A stretch of 64,000 nucleotides of DNA from Terebella lapidaria. Its lineage: Eukaryota; Annelida; Polychaeta; Terebellida; Terebellidae. Positions 33,061 through 45,328 of the stretch are shown here, one piece after another; position 1 is the stretch's first letter, and each line of letters opens with the position of its first letter. The notes below the pieces were generated by a model. That model saw only the letters and a program-made list of their open reading frames with translations. It had not been told where the DNA came from and ran no database searches. The position numbers were made by a program, and so were the translations under genes. Location: contig OX424564.1 of NCBI GenBank assembly GCA_949152475.1, positions 39,864,165 through 39,928,164 on the forward strand, read 5' to 3'.

Positions 33061-34505
33061 TCCTGACTTTAGTTGGACTTTAAGTTAACATTAAGGTTGA
33101 TGCGACTTGTTTCAGTTTTCAAAATATAAGTCAACTTGGTGAAAAAATATGGTACTTCTTTGCCCCATTTTACAGAATTTCAAATTGATCCTACGATCCT
33201 ACCCAAGGTTATCACTGTTAAAGTCTAACTAGAGTGTATAATTTTTATGTTCTTATACCGTGGAGATGGTTTCCCTGATCATTTTGGTTTTTACAGAACT
33301 TGAAAATCTCAACCACAACCGGAGATATTTCTATTTTCGTGAATTACTTTTTTCCAATCTATCAGCATTTTGCAGGACCTCATTAATTATTATAATTAGA
33401 TATTCATGACGTCATATGAGTCAAGTACCATAATTAGCTATCTAAACCTCATTTATGCAAGGGTTATGATGTAGATAAAGGTTACTATAGAAACTGATAT
33501 GTTTTGTGGTAATGCATAGTCAGTCTTATGTTATGCCATCATGTTGTCAAGGCTACACATTCAGAGCTAGCGCCCCTTAGCAACCAGTTGTTGGGTGGGT
33601 TGCTATGGACAATTGAACTGTTAGGACATGTGAAGGTGCTACTTTCTTTCAACATTTTGACAAAGGATCATAATGTAACAAAACTTGAGGTCCTAATGAT
33701 GTGGAATTATCAGTGGTTAGCAACAAAATCTCCATAGCAACGTGGTTGCTATGGGCCATATTCCGGCTCTGGTTGCCATGACGCCAACAAAATTTATTTA
33801 AAATTTGAATATTTTCTGTATGGAGTCATTATGTGGAACAAAAATTATTTTCATGTTCTTTAATATTATGCAGTACTGGTTTCAATGAGCTCATTATCTT
33901 TCAGTGACTCATATGACGTCATCATTGCTCATTTGCATATTTGCATATGACACCGAAAGGTCAATAGGACATGTCATAAACAAACCGCCATAAAATAGTG
34001 ACTATTCGAGATATTTCAATTTTGTAAAAACAGAAATGATCCCCAGACTTCCGTCTTTGATATTGACACTAAACTAAAAAAAGTTATTTTTTCACTCTAG
34101 TTAGGCTTTAATGGGTAAATCTGCCAAATCAGCCTTGTTTTCAGGGCTAAACACCTCCTCGCCCCTAATGGGCTATGGCCCTATCTGTATCACCAACCTG
34201 TCACCAACACTGAACTCCAGATCTATCTGCTTATTTCGCCTATACCTACAATTTAATTGTATACACTCTTGACACCGATGCTTAGCAGTACTTTTTATAT
34301 GAAATATCATATCTTTCTGACCAGTGGTGAAAAGCGCCATCCATTGTTTACAGTATATCTCCAGATTGTACGAGTAGATGATCATGATAATGTCTCTCAT
34401 GAACTCTGCTCATTCTTGCGAAATTGGACAAATTTGGAATATCAGCTACAGTTTTCCCAGACAGACTTGGAATGGAAAATGCCTAAAGTCCAACTAAAGT
34501 CAGGA
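33061..34505. mobile_element. TA-flanked TIR element, 1,445 bp
   Basis: TCCTGACTTTAGTTGGACTT starts the left end and its exact complement closes the right end (22-bp perfect TIR). TA lies on both outer sides (33059-33060 and 34506-34507). This is the Tc1/mariner-type target. No transposase is visible, so it is non-autonomous. It holds another inverted-repeat element inside. Confidence 0.75.
33218..34112. mobile_element. Nested inverted-repeat element, 895 bp
   Basis: TTAAAGTCTAACTAGAGTG on the left and CACTCTAGTTAGGCTTTAA on the right form a 19-bp inverted pair with one mismatch. The similarity continues loosely inward (TTTTTACARAAYTTGAAA with its complement). It lies wholly inside the 1,445-bp TIR element. 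The alternative is an inner, subterminal repeat of that same element. Confidence 0.55.
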
Positions 34506-34507
34506 TA

Positions 34508-34914
34508 ATTTTTTGACAGATGATTATGATGATGAGTGAATATGATGGATTATTATAGTTTTGTACAAAAGTCAAGTTCATTTGCCGATAATCATTTCTG
34601 TAGCTGGTATTTTCACCTACACATTCTAAGTTTTAACACTTGCAATTGAATATTAGTGTTGGCATCAATATATCCTGCACCAGGGAGTGCTAATATTACA
34701 TACTGTGAGCACAATTACATTTCAAACATCAACACTGTCATCAGTGTGAAAAATTATCATATTTAGCATATGTTGTTGCCAGGCCGTTGCCATGGAGACG
34801 CACAAGTTTCCAGGGTGGAAACAAGCAGAATATGAAAGCCAAGTTTGTACTCTTTCCACTGATACCAAATTTGTGCGGTCTGAAGGGGGATGCACTAAAC
34901 TCCTATTACTCCTA
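34508..34914. other. Intergenic, with one unit of a dispersed repeat
   Basis: No gene is seen. TTGCCATGGAGACGCACAAG, CCAGGGTGGAAACAAGCA and ATATGAAAGCC near 34780-34835 match the tandem units at 40080-40640. Confidence 0.5.
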
Positions 34915-35205
34915 CAGACCGTCGGGCTGTACGGGGGTTCCGTCCCCCAAGCGGACCGTCACTGAGCCGGCCAACAGTTAACACCACGGTGATGATCCAG
35001 TATCTGAGTGGTGTCCGTATGTCTGGGCTTGCTGGGCGGGCTGCTACCTGGTTAACGTTCTAAAGTAAATACTGCACCCACAGTGACCCTCGGTGAGCGG
35101 ACTATCCACGAGGATCTGAGATAGCGAGTGTGCGTCCACCGTGACCCACGGTGAGCAGCTTATCCGCGAGGATCCGGGATAGCGGACGACGTCAAACTTT
35201 ACAAT
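34915..35205 (+). repeat. Second copy of the LTR-family module
   Basis: GTACGGGGGTTCCGTCCCCC, CAGTTAACACCACGGTGATG, GTGGTGTCCGTATGTCTGGG, GGTGAGCGGAC and GCGGACGACGTCAAACTTTA parallel 10020-10310 in the same order. It is non-coding and old. Confidence 0.6.
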
Positions 35206-35249
35206 ATTTTACCTGATCATTTTTCAATTAGTGACTAGGGCCTAGTCAA

Positions 35250-35390
35250 CTTAAATGTTGGCCCATTCAAATGGGAAATCAGCCCAGGAATCAGTCATAG
35301 GCCTATATTGCGATTTCAGTGGTGACCTTCAAGTTGACCTTCAATGACCTTGAAAGGTCAAAACTGCCTTTTTTGTCGAAAAAATAAAAT
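35250..35390 (+). repeat. Family A internal fragment
   Basis: CAAATGGGAAATCA, TATTGCGATTTCAGTGGTGA, GACCTTCAATGACCTTGAAA and TTTTTTGTCGAAAAA match plus-strand reading of family A (compare 58310-58400). Neither end block is present. Confidence 0.6.
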
Positions 35391-36640
35391 AATGATTGAA
35401 CAAATCATTTGATATAACATTTGTATCATTTTACACTATCAGTTATCTTTCTGGACATACATTTTGAAAGATGTCTCCATTATTACACGTTTGTGGCTGA
35501 CAAAAAAACACGAAAATAATTGCCATAGTGACATATTATGAAAATATTTCATGCATAATTGTATATGCCTAAAATCAATGATTCAGTCAGTCAGATATGG
35601 TAATGAAGATACATTGATATTCCTAATGTAAAAGTATACTTAGTACAATTAGACTTACAATACACTTACAATATACCTAGTACAGTAAGGGTGTGTATCG
35701 TTGAATGTTTAGCATGAGATTGTATTGGCATTGTTGCCATGGCAACCACATATTTGGTGACAGCAGTTTGGACATCATAACTTATCTGTCAGTTTAGAGT
35801 CGACTTTAATAATCGACCATCAACTACTCACATATTCATCAATGGCTTAGGGAAAGATAAATGAATGTGTATTTTTATCTATATAGTAGCTGTTACCATG
35901 GAAACAAATTTAAACATTTTTTTTAGGTTGAGGCATTTGCGGTAAGCTGTCTCTGCCAAATATCTTCACATGTTTCGTGAAAATATCGTGGGTTTGAGAG
36001 TTTGGTTGTGGTAATTGTTTTCAATTGTATAAGTGCTAGTATGATAGTAATACAACAAACATATAGCATGATGTAATAATCAAAATTTTGATGGGTCATT
36101 GACCACGCCAGAACACTATATTATGGCTGCTTCGCACCCAAAGCTTGCGTTGTCTTGACGATGGTCAATAACGTATTGACCGACTTCACTGTTTTTGGGT
36201 TGTGCTGTCACACCCTGGTTCTCGTGCGTTGGCTGTTAGGCCTAAAATAATAAATGCTGTGTTAAGAGCCAAGTGGTCAAAAACTTTAGAGTAGGTAGAT
36301 AGATTTTTTTTCTTTTGTGAATTTATTTTTTCCCTTTATCATCTAACGATGGACGTGTCTAGATGCAGAAAGAAGAACCATGTTCAGAAAATATAATTAT
36401 GAACATTTCCAAATACTATCAATCAGTTATCAAGTACAAGAAGGGAGTATCACAAAAATATATTGGATAAAATAAAGACCTCAATGAATAAATTGGTGCT
36501 ATTCTGGGAATCAATGGGCACAACTTGGCCATTCACAACTGATTTAGGCCCACTACCATCATGAACTGGCTGCTTCTGTATACCACTGTATAAAACACAT
36601 GTTGCAACATGTACACTGCTGGCACATAAAATAAAGCCAG
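35391..36640. other. A/T-rich intergenic sequence
   Basis: I see no gene and no clear repeat. GTTGCCATGGCAACCACAT (35733) is a short palindrome-bearing motif shared with the repeat units at 40.1 and 40.5 kb. GCACATAAAATAAAGCC near 36625 could be a polyadenylation-like stretch just ahead of the LTR fossil. Confidence 0.35.
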
Positions 36641-36649
36641 CCCGTATTG

Positions 36650-39450
36650 GTTTCTTTGAGTTGTCTCAAAGCTGTCAAGGCGAGAGGACGACGGTGTACC
36701 ATGGCCATGTGCTCCTGTCCCCTTCGTTTTGGGTAGAGGGCTTTAGGGCCATGGGGACAATTCCGATTGGGAACCCAGGAGGAAGGCTACTTTTATCTGG
36801 TGTTCACGCACTTGGATTACTAGTCTAGGGTTCTATCCCTGTGGTGGACTGTCACTCCGGAAGTCTGCTCCAGCAGAGCCTGAGTTTGGACGACCACAGT
36901 CCGGAATGAATTCCTCTGCAAGTTGGCCCAATTATATGGCTGCGGCCATTCACCCCAGACTCAGGGCCTGATCATAGGATTGCCCCCCCCCCCCCTTTCC
37001 ACGAAGGCAGACCTCCTGAGAGCGTCTATCCCAAGTCCGCTCCAGAAGAGACCGAGTTTGGACGACCACAGTCATGAATGAATTCCTTTGCAAGTTGGCT
37101 CCATTATATGGCTGTGGCTATTCGCCCTGGACTCAGGGCCTGATGGTAGTGTGCGCTCACCCTTTCCTTGAAGGCAGCCCTCCTGAGAGCGGCTGACTGT
37201 GAGGGAGCAGAAGCTGATACAAATACCGCTTGATGAGTACAAGCCCAGTCAGGACATCACAGTGAGCATGGATCCTGTGATTTCTTATAATCCAGGGATG
37301 GCCTCAGCCAGTCCGCTAGTCCAACTCCCATCCCTCTCGATTCCGTATATGCCCGCGGCCCAGCCTCTAGGGCCCGCGTATACGTCAAGACTTGGGTGAA
37401 TCACATTGGCTATGGGGTCCGCTGCTAGGGTGGTGGGTTCTGCGGTCTGCTGAGCAGGATACTCAGCTCCGGCAGGTACTCAAGGAGCTGGCTGGCAATC
37501 CATGGTTTCGGCCCCGAGCCAGCTACTCCCCTACCCATTCCTCATTCGACAGAGCAGGCGGGAGTTTCATGCTACTGGTACGAAGCGGGGTGTACCCAAA
37601 CTCCTATGCTTCGACAGCTGCAACAGTTGCCCTGTCCACACCTGCGGTGTATTGACCAACTTCGGCGGGACCTCCTGCGGGTTGGGATGGGACTTGGGCT
37701 GCCAAATCGTATCCCACAGACTCTGTTCCTGGCTCCCAAGAGTGCTCCCCACATGACAGGAAGCCGGAAAAGTCTGCCTGGTGGAAGCGGTTCAATGGCA
37801 TTGGAGGACTACCTGATGGAACTCTGGAGAACCACTACCTGGAGGGAAAAGCTCTCCAGGTAAATGCTGAATATTGTGCTCTCCAGGTAAATGCCAAATA
37901 TGTGTTGCTGAGCAACCATGGCTTCTGTTTGTGCCTATGTGGAATATCCAAATGTCTGAGGTTTTCAAACTTCCGACTGAGACAGTCATGTAATACGCCT
38001 TAAAGCCCTGTGTACTAGGGTGCAAAGCTTTACCAGAACCGAATCTAATGAGGCTTGAGCTGACTCTAGTCGACCTCTTCATTGCTGGGCATCAGTACCA
38101 TATATAGTACGTGTTAACTCCTCTGGGAGTGGTCCTCGAGGATCAGCTTAGCTCCTTCGCTGCTGAGGCAGACAACGAGGATTCAACCACGGACCCCTGC
38201 GCCCTGGGTGACTCAACCGAGTCATACTGTGTGTGTGCGGGTCCGGGATGCTTGGTGGTACTTGCCCCTGAATTTTGGGGGCGAACCGGTACACTTCCTA
38301 ATTAATTCCAGGTAAGAAGTCCCCCTCGTAGCCACGGCCCGCCCTCCACAACATTGAGTTGTATGACCCTGGAAGTCATCAGCTCTGCGGAGCTGGTAAC
38401 AACTGCATCCCTATCCTGAGACTGATCTATCTGCCAATTAAACTTGGGGGCAAGGTGTATTTGACAGAGGGAGTCGTTGCAGATATCGGTACAGCTGGGA
38501 TGATTGGGATGAACATTCTCTGGACCAATTCAGTGATCGCGGACTTTAGTGCCAGCGAACTCTGAATGGGAGATGAAGTTCATTTCCTGTTGTGCGCAGG
38601 TCCATTCCATTTTTTCCAGCTCCGGTTGGGAAACACCACTGTTGTGCCACTCTACAGTGAAACGATCATGGAGTCGCATCCAAACCAGTGAGTAATTTCG
38701 CCCGGGGTTCAGTACTCCTGCTGGGTTGGGCTCTGATCAATTCTGATCCTAGTGTGATCCCTCTTCTCATAATGAATGTCACCTAATATACTCCTGTTGT
38801 ACATGTACAGTGCTACGAACTAGTTGCAGCCACCTGCACGCTAGCAGCGTCTTGCAGGGCTTTCCCCAATGATCAAGTCTGCCATGCTGCCTGCGCACGT
38901 GTGGCTGCCAGGGGTGACCCCATTACCTTGCCAGACCATTTTGGATCTTGAGTTCTGAAGGACCAACTGGATGACGAGTGGCAGCTCGTATTTGCAAACT
39001 GCTCCGAAAGAACGCGAGTGTGTTTATCATTTCGGACGGTGCGGTTGGCAAAACAGACATTGCTGCATCGACCAGATACAGCATCGACCTCCTGGACGAG
39101 TGTCTACAATAAGCAAGTCTACTTCGACCGAGTCTTATCACCTCTCACCTATTCTTGGTGCTGCCCGAAAACATCTTCAATGTGCAGACTATCAAGCTAA
39201 AGTTTGGCGCACTCGAAGTACATCCAGTGGTCCGAAACCCAGTTGGGAAATGAGTGAACAGGAAACCTGAAGTTGATTGAATGGACCAGCTTTCTGCACC
39301 AGACAAGGTTATGGCATAATTGAAGTGTGTGTGCGAGACGGGTTGTAGTGGCGTGACGTGATCATGCCACAAAAGCCACATTCTCCGCACTGATGCTTGC
39401 AGCTGCAGTGATTCGTGCCTGAACGAACCAAAGACAAGTTACACAGTTGG
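36650..39450 (+). mobile_element. Ty3/Gypsy-like fossil (leader, gag, protease, pre-RT)
   Basis: A plus-strand decayed LTR retrotransposon. A leader-like stretch contains a direct repeat of about 175 bp (GAGTTTGGACGACCACAGTC at about 36881 and 37056). It is followed by gag-like sequence (LEDYLMELWR near 37810) and a retropepsin C-terminal part (MIGMNILW near 38500). Then comes a spacer and a pre-RT part resembling LRKNASVFIISD (about 39000) with RYSIDLLDE after it. It is broken in many places and ends before the reverse transcriptase. LTRs could not be delimited. It is old. Confidence 0.7.
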
Positions 39451-39719
39451 GTTGGAGGACGACTCTGATGATTATGCTAATGAGCGACACTGGAATCAGT
39501 GACTTCAGTGCTGTTTTATAACAGTTTGATTTCATACCACTGTTTTGTTATCTACATGTATGGTGTATATGCCATGATCTGTTTTTACTCTGGTTTCCAT
39601 AGCAGAGATAAATTTATATCAGGTAAATTATATATCAGTGCCCGTTTTTACTGTTGTGTTTTTATAGTACATGGTGTATAAGCAAATTACCACCTCTACA
39701 GTACTCACACTCCATGTGG

Positions 39720-40640
39720 GTATAGGTTGATTCATATCATGATGTGTTGCCAATCAGCCATTTTGGTTGCTATGGTAACTGAAATTGAAGCGTGTCGTAG
39801 CTGTACCATCATACATGTCCATATAAAATATTCGGATGAGAATTGTGACCTGTAGAGTACTCACAAGACAATCTGTGAACATGGATGCAGAAACAGCGTG
39901 AAAACGCAAATCTATAGTATCCCCCAACATTTTTCGAGGGATACAATAGTATATTTCATGTAGGCCTATGCATAGCTATCATATCTGTTTAGAACAAATT
40001 CGACCAGCATCAATTATGCTAAATAACTTTCCTTTCATGTTCACAATATTGTCGTGAATTTTCAGAATCGAGGCTGCAATCAACTACCTGTTGTTATTCC
40101 CCTGTTTCCATGGCAACGCCCAATTATCCAGCGTGAAAACAAACAAAGTATACTAGCCTAATTTTTTTTACCTTGTCACTGATAAATAGAACAATGGGTC
40201 TGAACCATCACACATGTCCGTACAAAAAGAAATAACTTCGGATGGAAAATTTGACCTATAGAACACTCGCAAGAAAGGTTCTGCGATTGTGAATGTGGGT
40301 GCAGTGCAAAAACGCGAATGCATAGTACCTGCCAAACTTTTTCGGGATACAGTAATATATTTCACATAAAATCATATCGATCACATCTGTTTTGAACAAG
40401 TTTGTACACATTTGCACAAAATTAGGCTCAATAACTTCCATGTTTATCATCTCGTCATGAAATTTCAGATTCGCTAGCCGCAATGAACTAGGTGTTGTTA
40501 TCCCCCTGTTTCCATGGCAACGCACAACTAACCAGGGTGGAAACAAGCAAATTATGAAAGCCTGGCCTTTTACCTTTCCATCGATGTATAAAACAATGGG
40601 TCTGAAAGGGTGCAGAAACATCTTCATTCTGGGCGGTGAT
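39720..40640. repeat. Tandem repeat of about 405 bp, about 2.2 units
   Basis: GTTTCCATGGCAACGC occurs at 40105 and 40510. GTATCCCCCAACATTTTTCG and TACCTGCCAAACTTTTTCGG correspond, as do AACAATGGGTCTGAA pairs. The units are about 75-80% alike by eye. A related single unit lies near 34.78 kb. No gene is present. Confidence 0.65.
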
Positions 40641-40737
40641 CTCATGTACTACAGGCAGTGAACTGTCGATCCAGATCAGCAATTGCCCTTGACCCCAAAG
40701 GTGACCATAAAAACCTGATTTATAAGGGTCAATATAT

Positions 40738-41110
40738 ATATATATATTCGTTTATTCATCAGATACATCTGATACATTACAAGGAAATGAAATTTACATT
40801 ATGATGACAGAAAAGAAAAATACACGAGTTACAAATAGAAAAGCGGATGGAACAATGATGATTCACTCAGTGCATAGGCTGTATAACATGAACTCCATTT
40901 CTTCTTTCTTTAAGGTATCATAAGATGCATGGTCTCTCATAGACAGTAATTCACGTATAATACTAGCATGACAACCCAGCACTCCTTCGGAGCATACTTG
41001 TTTAGCTGGCTTGATTGGAACATTGACAAGGTCACTTTTGTCAAGATTATAAAAAGAACACAGCTCATTAATGTTTTTGGATAAATTGGTGTTACTACCA
41101 TGTATTGCTA
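40738..41110 (-). mobile_element. LINE 3' end, strongly 5' truncated
   Basis: On the minus strand a 79-codon open stretch beginning GSNTNLSKNINELCSFYN and ending EEMEFMLYSLCTE closes with TGA at 40863-40865. A short 3' UTR follows, with GATGAATAAACGAA and an (AT)n tail at 40734-40750. This layout of C-terminus, short UTR and microsatellite tail is that of a LINE stub. The clade is not recognised. The C-terminal sequence differs from both other LINEs here. Confidence 0.65.
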
Positions 41111-41335
41111 AATTATAAGCAGATTATTCATCACGTGAAACTCATCACGTGAAACTCTGTTCCACAGTGACATAAACCCATTGCATATTTTTTTCATATT
41201 CAACACGTGCAATATCGCGTAACGTTACCATGATAAATTACATACATGTAATTACGGGCGGCCAAATCAAGTGGAAAACCACTAAAATCTACACTCTCTG
41301 CTATGCCGAATGATGTGATAAATATAATCTCAACT

Positions 41336-41433
41336 GAGTGTCCATTTGATATCAAATTTATTGAACTCGCCAAGGCTCGCATAAAGCAAAAGTTCTATGG
41401 CTCGTAAATTAATTTGATATCAAACGGACACTC
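41336..41433. repeat. Inverted repeat (GAGTGTCC-TTTGATATCAAATT arms)
   Basis: GAGTGTCCATTTGATATCAA and its near-perfect complement (one mismatch) bracket a 50-bp loop. It lies just beyond the 3' end of the next LINE and may be part of its target. Confidence 0.6.
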
Positions 41434-41455
41434 ATTCAAGATGCTCTTTAGGGAA

Positions 41456-44400
41456 TAACTTTTTTTAACTTTAACTTTAACTTTATTAACTTGGTATAGC
41501 GCCTTCCTATACCACGTTTCGGTGGCGCTGTACAATGAATACAAATTACATATTATTATTACAGTGGTACAAAATACAATACATAATACAATCGAGGATA
41601 TGTACATGTACATTCTAGAGACAGCATGATCTGAATAAGTGAGTTTTGAGTCTACTTTTGAAACATCCGATATCAGACTGACATCTAATATCATTAGGTA
41701 GCTGATTCCACCACTGTGGCCCAATACTGCTGAATGACCTTGCTGCGAAAGTTTTCAGCTTTGTGAACGGGACAGAAAGTTTTTTCTGTACTCCCGCCGA
41801 ACGTAGCCCAGACCTTCTGACTGGAGCTGGTGACAAGAGAGTCTGGAGGTACGCAGGAGCTTTCCCCGTGACTGAGAGGAAGACGAGACACAATACCTTG
41901 TATTGTATTCTCTCACGTATTGGGAGCCAGTAAAGTTCTTTACGACAGCTGCTGGCACTATCGTACTTATTCGCCCCCTTTACCAGTTTCGCGGCCATAT
42001 TCTGGACTCGCTGGAGTTTATCCAAGTCAACGTTGGGCACACCTGCATAGACAGCATTACAATAATCGAGGTGGGACAGAACCAGTCCTCTCACCAGCGT
42101 GTGACAGGCGTCTTCAGTCAGCAGATGTCTGATTCGTTTGATCCGAAGTAGATTAAACATTGCGGTCCTACACTTGCTCTGAATCTGGTCCTTGAATGAG
42201 ACTTTAGAGTCAAGTAGAACACCCAGGTATTTGATACAGTCACTTATCCCGATTTCTTGATCGATCAGAACAATCGATCTTTTGTCACACTTCAGGAGCT
42301 GTCGACTGGAGCCGGCAATCAGGATCTCCGTTTTGTCCACGTTAAGTTTCAGTCTATTTTCGTTCATCCAGTCGCAAAGACTATGGATGCATTGCTGCAA
42401 GACCGAAATAGCACTCTCTTCGCTGCCTTTATCAGATGGATGAGGATCGAAGGAGCATTTAAATATGTGGTCGTCGGCATACCCATGGACTGACACGCCG
42501 TTGGGGACCACACACTGCAGAGTACTAGCATAGCATGAGTACAATACAGGACCCAGGCAGCTTCCTTGTGGGACAGACTGATGAAGTTCTCTGGTGGTTG
42601 AGTAACCATCGTTGACATTGACTCTACAGAACCGAGGTCTCAAGTAGCTGTCAAGCCAGGACTTTGCCATACCACTTACGCCGTACCACTTCTCCAGAAC
42701 ATCCAGTGTTATGTCAAAGTCCACGGTGTCGAAAGCAGCACTCAAATCGGTAGCCACGATTACACTCAGTTTCTGGTTTTCCATGTTCCATAACAGGTCG
42801 TTGACTAACTTGACCACAGCGGTCTCACAGCTGTGGTTCGACCTGTATGCCGACTGGTATTCTGGCAATAAATTGTTCTCGTCACAGTGCTTAGTGAATT
42901 GAAGGAGAGCTGCTTTTTCCACAACCTTTGAAAGAAAGGACAGGTTGCTAACCGGTCTGAAATTTTTGTGGACGAGATCCAGACCAGCTTTCTTCAGCAA
43001 TGGCCGAACAATCGCCTCCTTCCACTTCATGGGGAATACTCCGTTCTGTAAGGAGATGTTGACGAGGTGTGTGATTGACGTCAAGATGCCATCCAGAATG
43101 TCCTTCAGTAGTTGTGCAGGCAATACGTCGAGCTCACAGCTCTTTGTCGGCATTCCACTAATGATAGATTTAACCTCTTCTTCAGATAGTGGCATGAAGG
43201 TCCCGAAACAATTCACAGCCCTGCTATTAGGTGAATACTTCGGGTAGTGGTCGAGTGCGTCGCGGATTCTCTGGATTTTACTCATGAAGAAATCAGCAAA
43301 TTCATTTGCCGAAACTTCATTACTTGCTGACGATGGCAATGGGTTTTCGTTGTTACTACCCATGATGTTGTTGATCAATCTATACAGCTTCTTGGGGTTG
43401 TTACCACATTCTGCGACCTTGTCAGACAAAACTCTGACCTTTTCGTCATTCAAGAGTCTGCTGTAATAGTTTCTCTCCTCACAAAGTGTCCGCCATTGAT
43501 CTTGCTGACGGTATTTCCTCCAGAGTTTTTCGCAGCGACGCACCTTTCGCTTCTGATCACCTATAGCGTCATTAAACCACGGCTGTTTATGACGTACTGT
43601 GATCGTCTTTGTTCTAACAGGAGCGTGATCATCCAGACATTTTGATAGAGTGAGGTCGATCTCATTGGCAATCTCGTCTGGATTGTCCAAGTCCATTACT
43701 TTTTCCAGGTTCACATCGTCGAGAAACTTCCCGATATCCATGTCTTTGATCTTCCTGCCTCTGACGGTCTTACTGACCAGGTCGGACCTGGGTATCGACG
43801 TAGTCCACATCACGAAACAGTGATCTGAAATGAACTGACCGGGGCAGACAGCGCTTATGCCGATGTGTCTCGTCGACTCAGCGAACACTAAATCCAAGGT
43901 GTTACCAAGTTTGTGTGTAGGAAAGTTCACATACTGCGTCAAGCCCAAAGCTTCCATTGCTTCATTGAATGATACAGCATCCAGATCAGCAACGTCGTTG
44001 ACGTGGATATTGAAATCGCCAGTAATTATCACATTACTGTCCGTGATAACACAGTTCGCACACCAAGGGACGAATTCGTCTAGAAAGACTGCATTTGTGG
44101 TCTTGTTTTTAGCAGAGTACGGAGGGTGATAGACACCGATGATGTTGAAGGTGCAGGACTTACTTGTGACACGCCATTTGGCATATTCAAATGACCGCAG
44201 CGTTCCTTTGTCAATTATTTTGACTTTCAGACTGTCACGATACACAAGTCCTAGACCACCTCCACTCCTATCCGATCTATTTGCTACGTCCAGTCTAAAG
44301 CCGTTCGTGTTCAGTTCACAACTTTCACGCCAGATTTTATCGTCATCGTGGCTTTTGAGCCACGTCTCCGATAGAATACACACGTCCAATTTGAACTCAT

Positions 44401-45040
44401 GAAGGATGTCTGATATTACCATGTCCTTGTTCCGACTGGTTATAGACTGTACGTTGACAGTTGACATTGTCATTCTCAAATTTTGGGCGTTGTACATGTG
44501 GTCAGTGTTGGCGCATTTGATAACATGTAAGTTTTTTAACATAACATGTTTAGCCTCTGACCTTTGCCTCCTGAGGTGCTCCTTGTTACGTCGTCCTCCA
44601 CGACTTAGTCTCCTGAATATCCGCAGCTTCCTGATGTTGATCACTGCTTCTGGATTAAGGAATTTGTATCCAGATTTGCCTTGCATTTCGTCCCGAATTC
44701 GAAGTAGTTCGTGTCGGTCATATGCATATTTGACTCTGTGTTGTTTACCAGTCTCGGCCCTCGGTCTGTCCGTGAATGCGGTGCATGCTATACGCTTCAT
44801 TGAGTCCACTGTTATGGCCCGATACACAAAAAGTTCGCCAGATGTTTCCACGTCAAATGATTTGCAAATAAGTACACAAACAACGCACAATACTGTCCAA
44901 ATCCAACAGAATCCTCTTCTATGGAACTTCACATGCACATTAAATGAATCATAGTGCTGTAACGATTCGACTTTACAGGCGAAATACTTGTTAATTAACT
45001 GATACATTTTGAATGCATTCGCTTTAGACAAGCGCTACAC
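41456..45040 (-). mobile_element. LINE with uninterrupted ORF2 (CR1/L2-like group)
   Basis: A minus-strand non-LTR element. Behind the ORF is a 3' UTR of about 150 bp, with GTATAGGAAGGCGCTATACC forming a hairpin. It ends in an (AAAGTT)n-like tail (plus strand TTTAACTTTAACTTTAACTT at 41462-41484). Tails of short repeats rather than poly-A are typical of CR1/L2-type elements. The 5' boundary is not clear. A stop lies just upstream of the frame and VIRMA exon 1 begins 290 bp away on the other strand. No separate ORF1 is seen, so the copy may be 5' truncated or may lack ORF1. Confidence 0.85.
41615..45007 (-). CDS. LINE ORF2 protein: endonuclease and reverse transcriptase
   Basis: An uninterrupted 1,130-residue ORF2p that nicks target DNA and copies the element RNA. 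The ATG at 45007 ([12 protein letters not shown]) is the first in a frame that opens at about 45037. Residues about 33-49 ([16 protein letters not shown]) form a strong hydrophobic stretch, odd for this protein class. The apurinic-type endonuclease runs at about 180-400 with VNVQSI, LSETWL (about 212), [15 protein letters not shown] and SDH (about 394). The reverse transcriptase runs at about 610-930 with [28 protein letters not shown] and GYADD (843-846). The C-terminal part has [19 protein letters not shown] and [13 protein letters not shown], with no Cys/His knuckle. The unbroken frame suggests a young, possibly active copy. Confidence 0.93.
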   Translation of the reverse strand: MYQLINKYFACKVESLQHYDSFNVHVKFHRRGFCWIWTVLCVVCVLICKSFDVETSGELFVYRAITVDSMKRIACTAFTDRPRAETGKQHRVKYAYDRHELLRIRDEMQGKSGYKFLNPEAVINIRKLRIFRRLSRGGRRNKEHLRRQRSEAKHVMLKNLHVIKCANTDHMYNAQNLRMTMSTVNVQSITSRNKDMVISDILHEFKLDVCILSETWLKSHDDDKIWRESCELNTNGFRLDVANRSDRSGGGLGLVYRDSLKVKIIDKGTLRSFEYAKWRVTSKSCTFNIIGVYHPPYSAKNKTTNAVFLDEFVPWCANCVITDSNVIITGDFNIHVNDVADLDAVSFNEAMEALGLTQYVNFPTHKLGNTLDLVFAESTRHIGISAVCPGQFISDHCFVMWTTSIPRSDLVSKTVRGRKIKDMDIGKFLDDVNLEKVMDLDNPDEIANEIDLTLSKCLDDHAPVRTKTITVRHKQPWFNDAIGDQKRKVRRCEKLWRKYRQQDQWRTLCEERNYYSRLLNDEKVRVLSDKVAECGNNPKKLYRLINNIMGSNNENPLPSSASNEVSANEFADFFMSKIQRIRDALDHYPKYSPNSRAVNCFGTFMPLSEEEVKSIISGMPTKSCELDVLPAQLLKDILDGILTSITHLVNISLQNGVFPMKWKEAIVRPLLKKAGLDLVHKNFRPVSNLSFLSKVVEKAALLQFTKHCDENNLLPEYQSAYRSNHSCETAVVKLVNDLLWNMENQKLSVIVATDLSAAFDTVDFDITLDVLEKWYGVSGMAKSWLDSYLRPRFCRVNVNDGYSTTRELHQSVPQGSCLGPVLYSCYASTLQCVVPNGVSVHGYADDHIFKCSFDPHPSDKGSEESAISVLQQCIHSLCDWMNENRLKLNVDKTEILIAGSSRQLLKCDKRSIVLIDQEIGISDCIKYLGVLLDSKVSFKDQIQSKCRTAMFNLLRIKRIRHLLTEDACHTLVRGLVLSHLDYCNAVYAGVPNVDLDKLQRVQNMAAKLVKGANKYDSASSCRKELYWLPIRERIQYKVLCLVFLSVTGKAPAYLQTLLSPAPVRRSGLRSAGVQKKLSVPFTKLKTFAARSFSSIGPQWWNQLPNDIRCQSDIGCFKSRLKTHLFRSCCL

Positions 45041-45328
45041 TACTAATTACAGGTATTCCCCAGTCTTTATGTGGGATTTACGACTCGACTCATATTGCAC
45101 AGGTAGAGCCTTAATTGGGAACTTTCGCCTAATCCGGGTCCGGGTTTCATACCCTAAATCCGGGTCCGCCTCTGGCTCCGGGTTTCATAGGGTACCTTTG
45201 TCTATAATTCTTAGTTTGCGTACTCCACTTAGAAAACGTACGGATTACGAATTTGTATGACCAATCTGAAAAATCTTTGAACAAGAGTTTCCAAATGTGC
45301 GCTCAGAGTGGTTTCTAGTTTCTGCAAG
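45041..45328 (+). promoter_or_regulatory. Region between LINE ORF2 and VIRMA exon 1
   Basis: About 290 bp separate two divergent start codons, so this stretch should hold the VIRMA promoter and 5' UTR and perhaps LINE 5' sequence. It has GGTCCGGGTTTCATACCC with a diverged inverted match CCGGGTTTCATAGGGT. No TATA box is clear. CAAGATGG over the VIRMA start resembles a YY1 site, a common element at start codons of housekeeping genes. Confidence 0.35.

Noticed and set aside
34173-34400. Minus-strand frame with FSVGDRLV resembling an integrase tail
   Set aside because: Only a very short stretch agrees, and it lies inside a TA-flanked TIR element with no neighbouring pol sequence. Chance is likelier.
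43857-44954. Plus-strand frames of 87-182 codons opposite the LINE
   Set aside because: Shadow frames of the intact LINE ORF2 on the other strand.
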